Source: Prolixibacteraceae bacterium (GTDB lineage: Bacteria > Bacteroidota > Bacteroidia > Bacteroidales > Prolixibacteraceae). From it: 64,000 nt of DNA. The position numbers and the translations under genes were made by a program. Of the stretch, positions 27,037 through 36,491 are shown piece after piece. The stretch's first letter is position 1; every line of letters starts with the position of its first letter. The stretch spans positions 1 through 64,000 of the forward strand of contig JAUWAB010000014.1 of the NCBI GenBank assembly GCA_030602265.1, in the 5' to 3' direction. Below the pieces are notes generated by a model. The model was not told where the DNA came from and did no database searches. It saw only the letters and a program-made list of their open reading frames with translations.

Positions 27037-28347
27037 ATGAATAAGGCATTTATCATGATATCATTGGCTGTGATGGCATCAGCATGCATGTACAAGCCTG
27101 TACTTACCGGGGAAGCCGACGATATAATGAAAGCGGAGATATACAACTTCGACAGCAAAAACTACCTGGTGATGTCCGAATTGATCTATCAGGCCACCTC
27201 AAAGTCAGGTGGGCGTGGGATAACCACCATAACGGGATTTAATGAAATGAGGATGTCGGTTTATGACCTGGAGGATGGCAGTCTGTCTGCCAGAAAAAAA
27301 ACTGGACGACAGAACAGAGACCCATTATTGTTCCTCGGTTGTACGCCAGGGAACCTCTGGTTATACAACGCCACGGAAGCCATTCATTCGTTAGATCCCG
27401 AAACGCTGGAAATGAAAACCTCCATGGAAAAGATCTACGAGATCAATCCGGAACTCAGGGGTAACCTTGCCTCCTGCGAATGGTACCAGTATGGTACCTA
27501 TTATCAGTTTAACAGTGTCAAACAGCAGATCATCCTGACCGACAACAAAGGATACCGGCACATTCTTGATCCCGCCACCCTCCAATCTTCCCGGATTGAA
27601 TGGGAATACCGTTCCTTTGATTCGAGGCCCGACAGACTGCTGGAAACCCACATATCCTTTCCACCACCTGTGACATCCATTTCGGGAGACATCCGTAAGC
27701 AATTAAGGATAAACAACCGGGAAGTCAGTCCAGGCCTGACCTTCCTGGATGGCAAGATCATCATCGACAGGAATCCGGTAAGGCAAGTTGAAGGTATCCA
27801 TATCAGGCTATCCGGGAATATGATGAAACTGGAGACCATTTATCCGAAGATAATGGACCTGAATGCCATGAACGATGGCCGCGGACCACTTTGGAGAACA
27901 CCTCTGCGGGATACTCTTACAGCCCTTGAGAACCTTAAAAGAACCCTTGAATCAGAAATCCAAATCATGGAAACCGCAATGACTGACATCAGCAGCGAAG
28001 GCTTCTCTCACCGTTATACCGTGCCACTTTCCCCTGACACAACTACTTTCTTTCTCCTCCATGCGTCAGGAACAGAAAAAGAAGCCAATCTGATGATCTC
28101 AAGGATTATGCGAAAAGGGAACCAGGAACTTACCGAATTGTGGTCGACCGAAATCCCCGGAATATTCTTTAATCCGGTTGCAGCCAGGGAAACCAACGTA
28201 TACAAGGAAATTTTTTCCAAAGGAAGCCCGGAATTTGATTTTAAGAGCATCAATTTAGAAGATGACAAACTGATCCTGATTTGGATGCTCCATGGAATAT
28301 GCCTGAATATTAATAATGGAGAGATCCTCTGGAAATTCAGAATATAA
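27037..28347 (+). CDS. Lipoprotein resembling the PA2928 family, function unknown
   Basis: The 436-residue protein has the leader MNKAFIMISLAVMASAC (lipobox ASAC, C17). It contains a propeller-like pattern: YQATSKSGGRGITTITGFN, MSVYDLEDGSLSARKKTG, LWLYNATEAIHSLDPETLE, IILTDNKGYRHILDPATL and a closing GICLNINNGEILWKF. The alternation of 'use of a setting' and 'dictionary of values' phrases is reminiscent of PA2928-family proteins, which I recall only loosely. A helical segment (TLTALENLKRTLESEIQIME) interrupts the beta pattern. It stands alone between the CotH and peroxiredoxin genes. No catalytic motif is visible, so a binding or scaffolding role in the periplasm is as likely as an enzyme. 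Confidence 0.55.
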   Translation: MNKAFIMISLAVMASACMYKPVLTGEADDIMKAEIYNFDSKNYLVMSELIYQATSKSGGRGITTITGFNEMRMSVYDLEDGSLSARKKTGRQNRDPLLFLGCTPGNLWLYNATEAIHSLDPETLEMKTSMEKIYEINPELRGNLASCEWYQYGTYYQFNSVKQQIILTDNKGYRHILDPATLQSSRIEWEYRSFDSRPDRLLETHISFPPPVTSISGDIRKQLRINNREVSPGLTFLDGKIIIDRNPVRQVEGIHIRLSGNMMKLETIYPKIMDLNAMNDGRGPLWRTPLRDTLTALENLKRTLESEIQIMETAMTDISSEGFSHRYTVPLSPDTTTFFLLHASGTEKEANLMISRIMRKGNQELTELWSTEIPGIFFNPVAARETNVYKEIFSKGSPEFDFKSINLEDDKLILIWMLHGICLNINNGEILWKFRI

Positions 28348-28367
28348 GTCAGGAAAAGGCTTATACA

Positions 28368-28401
28368 AGAAAATTCCTGTAAAATGAGAGAAAATTCCTG
28401 T
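28368..28401. repeat. Pair of 13-bp direct repeats, 21-bp period, upstream of the peroxiredoxin gene
   Basis: AGAAAATTCCTGT occurs at 28368-28380 and again at 28389-28401, exactly 21 bp apart (two helical turns). The pair lies 20 bp after the previous stop codon and about 85-120 bp upstream of the -7 box at 28487. It could be an activator site for the peroxiredoxin gene. Confidence 0.4.
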
Positions 28402-28486
28402 TCACTTATACCAGGTCGGCTATCTGCTGCAAAATTTTTACTGATTTTTGACAGAATTCTCCTAACTCCTGCCTGACCGGCTGCCA

Positions 28487-28494
28487 TACCTTTG
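28487..28494 (+). promoter_or_regulatory. Peroxiredoxin promoter, -7 box TACCTTTG
   Basis: TACCTTTG is a perfect TAnnTTTG match. It predicts a transcript start near 28501 and a leader of about 57 nt before the ATG at 28558. There is no TTTG about 20 bp upstream. Confidence 0.5.
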
Positions 28495-28557
28495 TGTTAT
28501 CGGGAGTAAGCCGAAAATCCCCTTAAAACGAGTAGGCAATATTTAAACCATAAAACC

Positions 28558-29286
28558 ATGCAAAAGTCTGTAATTTTTATCTTGTTTGTTTTTCTGTGTT
28601 CAGCAGTATCTGCACAGTCAAACAAAGAAACTAAGATCCCCATGATCGGGGATGATGCGCCAGCCTTTGTTGCAGAAACGACCAACGGCAAGCTCAATTT
28701 CCCTGGAGACTACGGGAAAAAATGGAAGATTATCCTGAGCCATCCGAGGGATTTTACCCCGGTCTGCACTTCCGAGATCCTCCAGTTAGGATATATGCAA
28801 AATGAATTTGACGACCTGAACACTAAGATTGTTGTTGTTTCCACCGACACTAAAGAAAGACATGAACACTGGATTAACGCCATGGAAGAATTGGCTCAAC
28901 AGAATCACAAGCCGCTGGATATAAAATTTCCCCTGGTGGATGACAGTAAAATGACAGTTGCTTCCAGCTACGGGATGCTTCACAACCGGACCAGCACCAC
29001 AGAGAACGTAAGGGGAGTATATTTCATCTGCCCGGAGAATAAAATCAGGGCATCTGTATTCTACCCAATGAGTGTTGGCCGGAATATGTCTGAAATTAAA
29101 AGGACGCTTCTGGCCCTTCAGACCGCTGAGGAAACCAGTCTGCTGACACCCGCCAACTGGAATCCCGGAGACGATCTTCTGGTCCCGCATTATCCGTACA
29201 CCGACCGTGAACTGGCAAGGGACCCGTCGATAAAGGATCATTATTATCAGGTAGGGAATCTGATGTGGTTCAAGAAATCGGAATAA
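28558..29286 (+). CDS. Exported 1-Cys peroxiredoxin (Prx6 type)
   Basis: The 242-residue protein has a signal peptide (MQKSVIFILFVFLCSAVSAQ), so it acts in the periplasm. HPRDFTPVCTSEI gives the peroxidatic Cys (C70) in the PxxxTxxC motif. The Prx6-type C-terminal half is present (FPLVDDSKMTVASSYGML, IKRTLLALQTAEE, LTPANWNPGDDLLVPHYP). The only Cys besides C70 in the mature part lies in VYFICPEN, so the enzyme is of the 1-Cys class and needs an external reductant. Most Prx6 proteins are cytosolic; an exported form is less usual. It would reduce H2O2 or lipid peroxides. It is a single-gene unit ending in the terminator at 29362. Confidence 0.9.
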   Translation: MQKSVIFILFVFLCSAVSAQSNKETKIPMIGDDAPAFVAETTNGKLNFPGDYGKKWKIILSHPRDFTPVCTSEILQLGYMQNEFDDLNTKIVVVSTDTKERHEHWINAMEELAQQNHKPLDIKFPLVDDSKMTVASSYGMLHNRTSTTENVRGVYFICPENKIRASVFYPMSVGRNMSEIKRTLLALQTAEETSLLTPANWNPGDDLLVPHYPYTDRELARDPSIKDHYYQVGNLMWFKKSE

Positions 29287-29361
29287 AAGACAACCTGTAA
29301 CCATTACAATAGCTGTTCATGGGAACGGCAAAAAAGCGTAACAACTTTCATAGAAACAGAA

Positions 29362-29411
29362 CAGCCTTTAATGTCCGGAACTCCGGATCAGTAAAGGCTG
29401 ATTCTTTTTTT
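29362..29411. terminator. Terminator between the peroxiredoxin and HTCS 2 genes
   Basis: Arms CAGCCTTTA (29362-29370) and TAAAGGCTG (29392-29400) enclose an inner pair TCCGG/CCGGA. ATTCTTTTTTT follows on the plus strand. The genes on either side converge, so it may serve both strands, though the T-run favours the plus strand. Confidence 0.75.
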
Positions 29412-29435
29412 ACCCAAAACCCAACCTGCTATTGA

Positions 29436-32400
29436 TCAGGGGTTCATCGCTTTTTCTTCTGACGGAAGATAACCGAAGAATGCCCGGTAAGACTTGGAAA
29501 AATACCCCGGATCTCCATAGCCCACCATGAAAGAAACCTCGGAAATATTACCGGCTTTCTGCTGCAGTAACTGCCTGGCCCTATGCATCCTGACTGAGCG
29601 GATAAAATGATTGGCCGGCATATTGACTACCGCTTTCAGTTTGCGGTGCAGCTGCGACTGGCTCATAGCCGTTTCTGCTGCAAGATCTTCCACGCCAAAA
29701 GTTTCATTGTCCATATTCAGTTCAACAATCCGGAGTAACTTTTCCAGAAACTGGCTGTCTCGGGAGGAAACCTGCACCGCAGAAGGTACAACCAGAACCT
29801 CCGGACTGAACTTTTCCCTGAGCAACTTTCGACTGTTAATGAGATTTTTAATCCTCGTCAACAACTCTTTCCGGTTAAAAGGCTTAGTCAGATAATCGTC
29901 TGCCCCTGTTTCCAGTCCCATGATTCTATCTTCATCCGATGACCTTGCGGTAAGCAGAATCACCGGAACATGACTGGTACGGTCATCTGTTTTGATTCTC
30001 TCACAGAATTCGTAACCATCCATACCGGGCATCATAATATCGCTGATTATCAAATCAGGAATTATGCTGAATGCCTGTTCCAGTCCTTCAGCGGCTCCTG
30101 AAAGTCCCATAACCGCATAGTCATTCCGGAGACAATCCAATATATAATTTCTTACATCTTTATTGTCCTCCACCACCAGAATTCCGGTATTCTTTTCTTT
30201 CTCGATACGTCCATCTGAGTCTCCTGTTTCAGGACTGGAATTTTCTGCAACAGGCCGGGCCTGATGGGGATCCGTCTTATGTTCAGTATTAATTAAGATT
30301 TGATCTTTACGGTAATTATGCCATCCTACCGGAAACCTTACCCTGAAAGTGGTACCCTTTTCAGGCTCACTCTCCACCGATATGGTTCCTTTATGGGCTT
30401 CAACAAGTTCCCTGGCATAAGCCAGGCCGATACCCGTCCCCTCGTGTGCTCGTCTGGATGATGGGTCGACCTGGTAAAACCGGTCGTAAATGTATGGAAG
30501 TTTATCTGCAGGTATCCCGATACCTGTATCAGCTACGGTTATCTGAACCGCTTTATGTCCCGGCTTATACTCCATAATTTCAGCCCTCACAGAAATTTCT
30601 CCTGAATCAGGTGTAAATTTTACAGCATTCGAAATAAGGTTATAAATAATTTCCTGAACCACATCCCGATCATAAAGAAATTGTTCACGAACAAGAGGAT
30701 CATGAATTGCAGGATCTTCGATGTAGTTCAGTTGAATCTTCCGTTGATTGGCAACCGATAAAAACGACATCACCAATCCGCCTAAAAATTTTCCAATATT
30801 CCCGGGAGATACACAAATTCTGTATTCTCCATTCTCAAGTTTTGCCAGGTCAAGCAACTGATTGATCAGCTTCAGCAGTTTCCCTGAATTGGCATGAATC
30901 ATCTGTAAAATCTTCCTTTCTCGGTTGCCCCTGGCTTCTTCCAGCATATCCTCCACAGGTCCTTTGATCAGGGTCAGTGGAGTCCTGAATTCATGGGAAA
31001 TATTGGCAAAGAACTCAGACTTCATCAGGTTGACCTCTCTTTGTTTCTGATTTTCAAGGTCGGCAATCCTGAGTCGGTTGGCAAGGTAAACCCGGGACAG
31101 TTCATATTTCCGGATTGCCATTCCCAGGGATATCAGTATCAAAAGATAGGCTGAATATGCCCAAATGGTTTTCCACCAGGGCCTTCCGACGGTAATGGAG
31201 AGAATACCCTCCTGCCCGCTCCAGATGCCGTCACTATTGGTTCCCCTGACCCGCAAAGTGTATTTTCCGGGTTTGACATCGGTAAACGTAACCGACCGGT
31301 TCCCGCCAAGATCAAGCCACTGTTCCTCTTTTCCCGAAAAACTATAGACATAACGTTTTTTGGAAGATCCTGAATAATCGAGTGCAGAAAACTCCACACT
31401 AAAGTAGTTCTGCCGATAGGGAAGATTAATTTTCCCTGTTGCCTGAATTTCCCGGATACTGACTTCCTGCCGGGAACCATCATTTTCACTGAAAAGACTG
31501 AATCCGGTAAAAACTACCGGAGGAGAATAAGGTTTATGCAACAGGTCCGATGAAAAGAAACAGTTATATCCCTTAATTCCTCCAAAGAAGAGTTCACCTT
31601 TAAGGCTTTTGTAAAAAGCACCGCTGTTAAACTCATTACTCTGCAATCCATCTGAAACCGAATACTTTACCACCTGATGCGTACGGGGATCGAAGCTGCA
31701 CAGTCCGTTATTGGTGCTCAGCCATAAAATACCGGTTTCGTCAGGCAGCATCCCATACACCATATTGTTGGGCAATCCTTCTGTTTCGGTAAAGGAAGTG
31801 AATTCCAGGCTATCCAGGTCAAACCGGCTGAGTCCGCCACCACCCGTTGCCAGCCACAGATACTTTCCGGGCAGGTCAGGATCTGGGACAATTGACCTTA
31901 CATCATTAAATCCCAGGCTTTTAAAGTTTGAGGGATTATTTACAAAACTCCGGGTAAAAGCGCGTTTATCCATGTCAAAATAATGTAATCCCACTGGAGT
32001 TCCCATCCAGAAATTACCTGCCTCATCTTCCCATATTGATGGATATACCATCTCCTTAAATCGGTTTACAGGTTCCTGCGAATAGCGGTAATGTTCGAAC
32101 CGGCCGGATGATTTATCAAATAGGGCAAGCGAATTTGGGGTTAATATCCAGAGCTCACCTTTATGTATATAAACCTTCGAAATGCGTGCGTCAGGCTCAC
32201 CTCCATGGTCTATCAGCATTGGATGGTATATCCGGGATTTACCAGTTTGCATGTCATACCTGATTAAACCCCAGGAAGAACCAAGCCATAACAGACCGTC
32301 GCTGTCCTGAACGATGGAATAGACGATCAGCCCCTCATCCATTTCCTCCTCCGAATCGATCCTGACCGGCAACAGGGTGGAAGATTTCCGGTCGACAACA

Positions 32401-33746
32401 AAAAATCCGCTGTTGGATCCAATCCACAGTTTACCCAATGGCCAGCTGGTCTCAAAGAATGTCCTAATGCTCAATTCCCTTGAACTGAGGAAATCCTTAT
32501 CGTGAGTACCGGATATATCGAGGGGGTACCTGAATTTGGTTGAATACTGGTCATACAAGGTTATCCCGTAACCGTTACTGCCAATCCACATGGAACCACC
32601 GGGATCGGCAAACAGACTGATGAAATGTCCTTTCTGCAATCCGGCCGGATAATCGGGATCATGCATGAGCTCTACTACCTCACCAGTCTCCGTACTCACA
32701 ATAACCAACCTGTCCTCACGACATACCCAGATTTCCTTTTGGTTCTTATGAAGATAGGAAGCTGCAGCCAGGCTCCTGGTTAAGGAGATTTCAGGATCTT
32801 TCAGTGTAAATTCAATAAACACATTTTTTGATGGATGATATTTGAAAAGTCCGTGCCTGTTCATCATCCAGATATCCCCGTCGCTGTCACTGAAAATTGA
32901 CCTTCCTGCCTGATGTGATTCCAATGGGTATGCTGAAATCTGTAAATCCTGGTTTATGAGCTTGCATCCAATTCTCTCAAAGTGCAAATCAGAATCGCTT
33001 ATTCTACCTGCAAGAATATATTTTTCAGTCCCTACCCATAATCTCTCCTGTTGGTCAGTAAAAAGACAAATGACAGCAGTTTTTTCAAGGGCATCATCAC
33101 CATATCCGTAATGAATTCTTTCAACGGTCACATTGTCCGGTCCCGGAAACAGACTTTTATCCCGAATCGTCAGACGGTTCAGTCCGGCCTGATTGGTACC
33201 GATCCAGATATTCCCGTCACGGTCTTCCGCAATAGCCTGAACATTATTGGAACTGATACTGCCAGCATCATCCTGTCGATGCATGAATTGGTAAAACCGG
33301 CCACTGCGCCTGTCGTATACATTAACCCCGCCATTCAGTGTGCCCATCCAGAGTCTACCCTGCCGGTCACAATAAATAACTTTTATAAAGTTGTCTGATA
33401 TGGAATAGGGATCAAACGGATTATGGCGGTAAATGGTAAAACGGTAGCCGTCGTACATATTCAGGCCATCCTTGGTTCCTATCCATATAAAACCCAGATT
33501 GTCACGGGCAATGGCTGGTACAAAATTCTGAGATAAGCCGTTGTCGATATTGATCTGAGTGAAGCGGGCATTTCTGTAAGCATCCAGGTTCTGGGGCAAT
33601 GACCACCCCAAATGCGAATATAACAGCAGAAATAAAAAAGGAAAGCCCGACAGGAAGTAAAATAACCATCTGTTTCTATCTGAGCATAAGAATATCCCCG
33701 TATGCTCAGCCTGGCTGTTATGATCAAATTTCAGAATAAAAGGCAT
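29436..33746 (-). CDS. Second hybrid two-component system regulator (HTCS)
   Basis: This 1436-residue protein has an N-terminal membrane segment (WLFYFLSGFPFLFLLLYSHL) and beta-propeller repeats (LGFIWIGTKDGLNMYDGYRF, GRLWMGTLNGGVNVYD). A Y_Y_Y domain, a transmembrane helix (IWAYSAYLLILISLGMAI), kinase SHEFRTPLTLIKG (H918), ATP motifs (NAVKFTPDSG, DTGIGIP, GTGIGLAYA), a receiver (ISDIMMPGMDG, D1236; TKPFNRKEL) and an AraC HTH with NISEVSFMVGYGDPGYF follow. All key residues are intact. It is not divergent from a SusCD pair. The nearest such pair (36.6 kb) is of the FecR/STN type, so its target locus is not obvious; the divergent PLP enzyme at 34000 and a distant PUL are candidates. Confidence 0.95.
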   Translation of the reverse strand: MPFILKFDHNSQAEHTGIFLCSDRNRWLFYFLSGFPFLFLLLYSHLGWSLPQNLDAYRNARFTQINIDNGLSQNFVPAIARDNLGFIWIGTKDGLNMYDGYRFTIYRHNPFDPYSISDNFIKVIYCDRQGRLWMGTLNGGVNVYDRRSGRFYQFMHRQDDAGSISSNNVQAIAEDRDGNIWIGTNQAGLNRLTIRDKSLFPGPDNVTVERIHYGYGDDALEKTAVICLFTDQQERLWVGTEKYILAGRISDSDLHFERIGCKLINQDLQISAYPLESHQAGRSIFSDSDGDIWMMNRHGLFKYHPSKNVFIEFTLKDPEISLTRSLAAASYLHKNQKEIWVCREDRLVIVSTETGEVVELMHDPDYPAGLQKGHFISLFADPGGSMWIGSNGYGITLYDQYSTKFRYPLDISGTHDKDFLSSRELSIRTFFETSWPLGKLWIGSNSGFFVVDRKSSTLLPVRIDSEEEMDEGLIVYSIVQDSDGLLWLGSSWGLIRYDMQTGKSRIYHPMLIDHGGEPDARISKVYIHKGELWILTPNSLALFDKSSGRFEHYRYSQEPVNRFKEMVYPSIWEDEAGNFWMGTPVGLHYFDMDKRAFTRSFVNNPSNFKSLGFNDVRSIVPDPDLPGKYLWLATGGGGLSRFDLDSLEFTSFTETEGLPNNMVYGMLPDETGILWLSTNNGLCSFDPRTHQVVKYSVSDGLQSNEFNSGAFYKSLKGELFFGGIKGYNCFFSSDLLHKPYSPPVVFTGFSLFSENDGSRQEVSIREIQATGKINLPYRQNYFSVEFSALDYSGSSKKRYVYSFSGKEEQWLDLGGNRSVTFTDVKPGKYTLRVRGTNSDGIWSGQEGILSITVGRPWWKTIWAYSAYLLILISLGMAIRKYELSRVYLANRLRIADLENQKQREVNLMKSEFFANISHEFRTPLTLIKGPVEDMLEEARGNRERKILQMIHANSGKLLKLINQLLDLAKLENGEYRICVSPGNIGKFLGGLVMSFLSVANQRKIQLNYIEDPAIHDPLVREQFLYDRDVVQEIIYNLISNAVKFTPDSGEISVRAEIMEYKPGHKAVQITVADTGIGIPADKLPYIYDRFYQVDPSSRRAHEGTGIGLAYARELVEAHKGTISVESEPEKGTTFRVRFPVGWHNYRKDQILINTEHKTDPHQARPVAENSSPETGDSDGRIEKEKNTGILVVEDNKDVRNYILDCLRNDYAVMGLSGAAEGLEQAFSIIPDLIISDIMMPGMDGYEFCERIKTDDRTSHVPVILLTARSSDEDRIMGLETGADDYLTKPFNRKELLTRIKNLINSRKLLREKFSPEVLVVPSAVQVSSRDSQFLEKLLRIVELNMDNETFGVEDLAAETAMSQSQLHRKLKAVVNMPANHFIRSVRMHRARQLLQQKAGNISEVSFMVGYGDPGYFSKSYRAFFGYLPSEEKAMNP

Positions 33747-33808
33747 GTATCCGGTGTTACTTGCCGAAAATCTTTCAGTTGCTTTCTAAATCCCACCTGT
33801 ACAAGTTA

Positions 33809-33821
33809 GGGTAATTTACCC
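33809..33821. promoter_or_regulatory. 13-bp palindrome in the HTCS 2 / PLP-enzyme intergenic region
   Basis: GGGTAATTTACCC is perfectly self-complementary around its central T. It stands 63-75 bp before the HTCS 2 start (33746) and about 180 bp before the plus-strand gene at 34000. GGGTAA and TTACCC also frame the start of the FecR gene at 56421. It could be a regulator site but a chance palindrome is possible. Confidence 0.3.
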
Positions 33822-33999
33822 GGATCATGGCAACAAGCAAGTATACAAGCTCTTATAAAACCAGCCCACAGTCAGGATTAACAATATAGTGATCTGTATA
33901 TCTGTCATTTACAAATTATTAAACTATTGACCACTTCGGTAAAAAAACCCGCCTTTACAAGTTTCACAATTTTTTCTTTCTTTTGCACGAAAAATCCCG

Positions 34000-35232
34000 A
34001 TGAAGAGAAAAGGATTTACCACGCGATCGCTGAATGTACCCTATCCGAAAAATGACCCGCACCATGCATTGCAAATACCTATGTACGGGGCTCAGGCTTT
34101 TGAATTCGACTCGGCCGAGCAGATCGCGGCCAATTTCCGGGGAGAGTACGCCGCCCACGTATACTCGAGATCATCCAATCCAACTGTCGAGTATTTCGAA
34201 CTGAAGCTCAGGGAACTAACCTCAGCATGGACGGCACTTGCCCTGTCATCGGGGATGGCTGCCATTACCGATACCATGCTGGCCATTGCCAAATCGGGTG
34301 ACAATATCATCGCTGGAAATAATCTCTTTGGCCATACATTGGCATTGTTTAAACAGACCCTACCCGATCTGGGCATTGAAGTCCGGTTCTCCTCCCTGAA
34401 GAGTTCCGGGGAGATCAGGAGACTGGCCGACGAAAATACCCGGGCCATTTTTTTTGAAACCGTCACCAATCCCCAGCTCGAAATTCACGATATAGGCATG
34501 ATCGTTGAAGCAGCCAGGCACCTTGGTGTACTGGTGGTTGCGGACAGCACCCTTACCCCTCCCAACGTTTTTTCAGGAGCTGAATCGGGTATTCACATCG
34601 AAGTGATGTCTACTACCAAGTATATCTCGGGAGGTGGCACTTCCTTCGGAGGTGCCATTTTGGATTACGGCAACTACGACTGGAGCCGCAATCCGGCTGT
34701 TGCCGTCTATGAACCCCGTTTCGGCCGTAATGCATTTATTGCCCGACTGCGTAAAAACATTTACCGGAATACGGGAGGCAGCATGACTGCCCAGACAGCA
34801 CTTTCCCAGATTCATGGACTGGACCTGCTGGACATCAGGGTTGAACGGTGTTACCAGAACTGCATGCACCTGGGGAGGTTTATGGAAGAGCAACCAGCCA
34901 TCACGCAGGTTGGTTACCCGGGTCTTCCCGGCTCCCCTTACCATGCACGTGCAAATAAATATTTCAGGGGCATTCCGGGAACGATTATGACCTTCGACCT
35001 GGAGAATGAAGAATCCTGCTATTCCTTCATGAACAAACTGAAAATCATCAGAAGGGCAACCAATCTGAACGATAACAAAACGCTGGTCATACACCCCTGG
35101 TCGACCATCTATGCGGAATTCAGTGCTGATGAAAGAATGGCCATGGGAATAAGGCCCACAATGCTCAGGCTGTCGGTTGGTATCGAAGATCCCGAAGACC
35201 TGGCAGAGGACATCAGTTCAGCATTGGAATAG
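34000..35232 (+). CDS. PLP-dependent Cys/Met metabolism enzyme (methionine gamma-lyase/O-acetylhomoserine sulfhydrylase type)
   Basis: The 410-residue protein is a member of the Cys/Met-metabolism PLP family. Visible features are YSRSSNPTVEYFELKL at the N-terminus, ALSSGMAAI, ADSTLTPPNV (D182 binds the pyridine nitrogen), and the Schiff-base lysine K207 in MSTTKYISGGG, followed by FGGAILDYGNYDW. There is no signal peptide, so it is cytosolic. The family covers cystathionine gamma-synthase/lyase, methionine gamma-lyase and O-acetylhomoserine sulfhydrylase; these are hard to tell apart by eye. The gene stands between a divergent HTCS and an orphan FecR, with no sulfur-metabolism neighbour, so the reaction stays open. 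Confidence 0.8.
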   Translation: MKRKGFTTRSLNVPYPKNDPHHALQIPMYGAQAFEFDSAEQIAANFRGEYAAHVYSRSSNPTVEYFELKLRELTSAWTALALSSGMAAITDTMLAIAKSGDNIIAGNNLFGHTLALFKQTLPDLGIEVRFSSLKSSGEIRRLADENTRAIFFETVTNPQLEIHDIGMIVEAARHLGVLVVADSTLTPPNVFSGAESGIHIEVMSTTKYISGGGTSFGGAILDYGNYDWSRNPAVAVYEPRFGRNAFIARLRKNIYRNTGGSMTAQTALSQIHGLDLLDIRVERCYQNCMHLGRFMEEQPAITQVGYPGLPGSPYHARANKYFRGIPGTIMTFDLENEESCYSFMNKLKIIRRATNLNDNKTLVIHPWSTIYAEFSADERMAMGIRPTMLRLSVGIEDPEDLAEDISSALE

Positions 35233-35354
35233 CACAAAAACTTCACCGATTTCCGGAAAAATCAAAAAATATCACATCCCCGTATGTGTTCCCTGGTTAC
35301 TGGTCGTCTATTATATAAGAAGAGCATTTTTTCATAGTTAAGGTAATTTTTTAG

Positions 35355-36395
35355 ATGCAGCACGACCATAAGGATATTGAAGAATTACTGCCCGGATATT
35401 TTGACGGTTCCATTTCGGAAACTGACCGGGTGGTAATAGATACCTGGAAAAACCTTTCGCATAGTAACCGGGAAATTTTCGATCAATCTGAAAAAGTATG
35501 GCGTTCGCTGCGTCTGCTCAGCGAAATGGAACGTTTTCATCCAAAAAGAGCCTTACAGCAGATCAACCGGAAGATCAGTCAGAAGACCAGCCAGCGGTGG
35601 TGGTATATCTGGCAAAGAGTAGCAGCCATTTTGGTCATACCCGTACTGATTACTGCTGTCTGGCTTTCGCTGGGCAAAACCAGGAACAGTCTGGTCGCAG
35701 TTGCCCCATCGTGGCAAACCTTCTCAACCCCACCTGGTGTTAAGGCCAAATTTTATTTGCCCGACAGCACAGCGGTCTGGCTGAATTCGTCATCATCCAT
35801 CACCTTCCCATCGGAATTTTCCGGAGATCTCCGAACAGTAAGCGCAACCGGTGAAATATTTTTTGACGTGACCACCAGGCCAGATCAGCCTTTTATTGTT
35901 TCTCTCGACAAAATCCATATCAGGGTTTTGGGTACGCGGTTCAACATCATCAATTACCAGAATGAAGGCAACTGTGAAATTATTCTTCAGGAGGGGAAAA
36001 TTGAGCTTTGCTCCGGCACCCCGGATGCATTGACTTCCCTATCCCCTATCAATCCGGGCGAACTGGCAATATTCGACAGAAACAACAACCGCATCAACAT
36101 AAGTCATGTAGATACAGAAAAATATACTGCATGGATTCAGGGAAAGCTTGTTTTCAAGGATGACCCAATGGATGAGGTGGTAAGAAAACTCAACCGCTGG
36201 TTTAATGTGGATATTGAGGTTGCTGACCCAAGAATCCTGGAATATGTGTATACGGCTACTTTCCAGGATGAATCACTCGACCAGATACTGGAATTACTGA
36301 CCATCTCTGCACCAATAAACTACCAGGTCATTCCGCGGAACAAACAGATTGATGAGACTTTCAGTGCAAAAAGGATTATTCTGCGCAAGAGATAG
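35355..36395 (+). CDS. FecR-family anti-sigma factor, no sigma gene adjacent
   Basis: The 346-residue protein has a cytosolic N-terminal domain (HDHKDIEELLPGYFDGSI), a single membrane helix (IWQRVAAILVIPVLITAVWL, about residues 83-105), a periplasmic FecR domain (PPGVKAKFYLPDSTAVWLNS; VLGTRFNIINYQNEG) and a DUF4974-type C-terminus (DPMDEVVRKLNRWFNVDIEV). It should hold an ECF sigma factor inactive until the partner transporter signals. The SusC at 36591 has an STN domain for that signal. Unlike the set at 55.7 kb, no ECF sigma gene precedes it; the upstream gene is the PLP enzyme. The sigma must be elsewhere. Confidence 0.85.
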   Translation: MQHDHKDIEELLPGYFDGSISETDRVVIDTWKNLSHSNREIFDQSEKVWRSLRLLSEMERFHPKRALQQINRKISQKTSQRWWYIWQRVAAILVIPVLITAVWLSLGKTRNSLVAVAPSWQTFSTPPGVKAKFYLPDSTAVWLNSSSSITFPSEFSGDLRTVSATGEIFFDVTTRPDQPFIVSLDKIHIRVLGTRFNIINYQNEGNCEIILQEGKIELCSGTPDALTSLSPINPGELAIFDRNNNRINISHVDTEKYTAWIQGKLVFKDDPMDEVVRKLNRWFNVDIEVADPRILEYVYTATFQDESLDQILELLTISAPINYQVIPRNKQIDETFSAKRIILRKR

Positions 36396-36491
36396 TTCAA
36401 CGTACAAAATGGTATGCAATCAAACGCCAATCAATAATAAATCATAACCGCCTATGAAGAAAGTACCTTGACGAGAACAGAAAAAAGAAAA

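Noticed and set aside
34092-34469. Long minus-strand frames opposite the PLP enzyme and opposite other large genes (for example 44553-45194, 45825-46469)
   Set aside because: They lie wholly inside well-supported genes on the other strand and show no family motifs.
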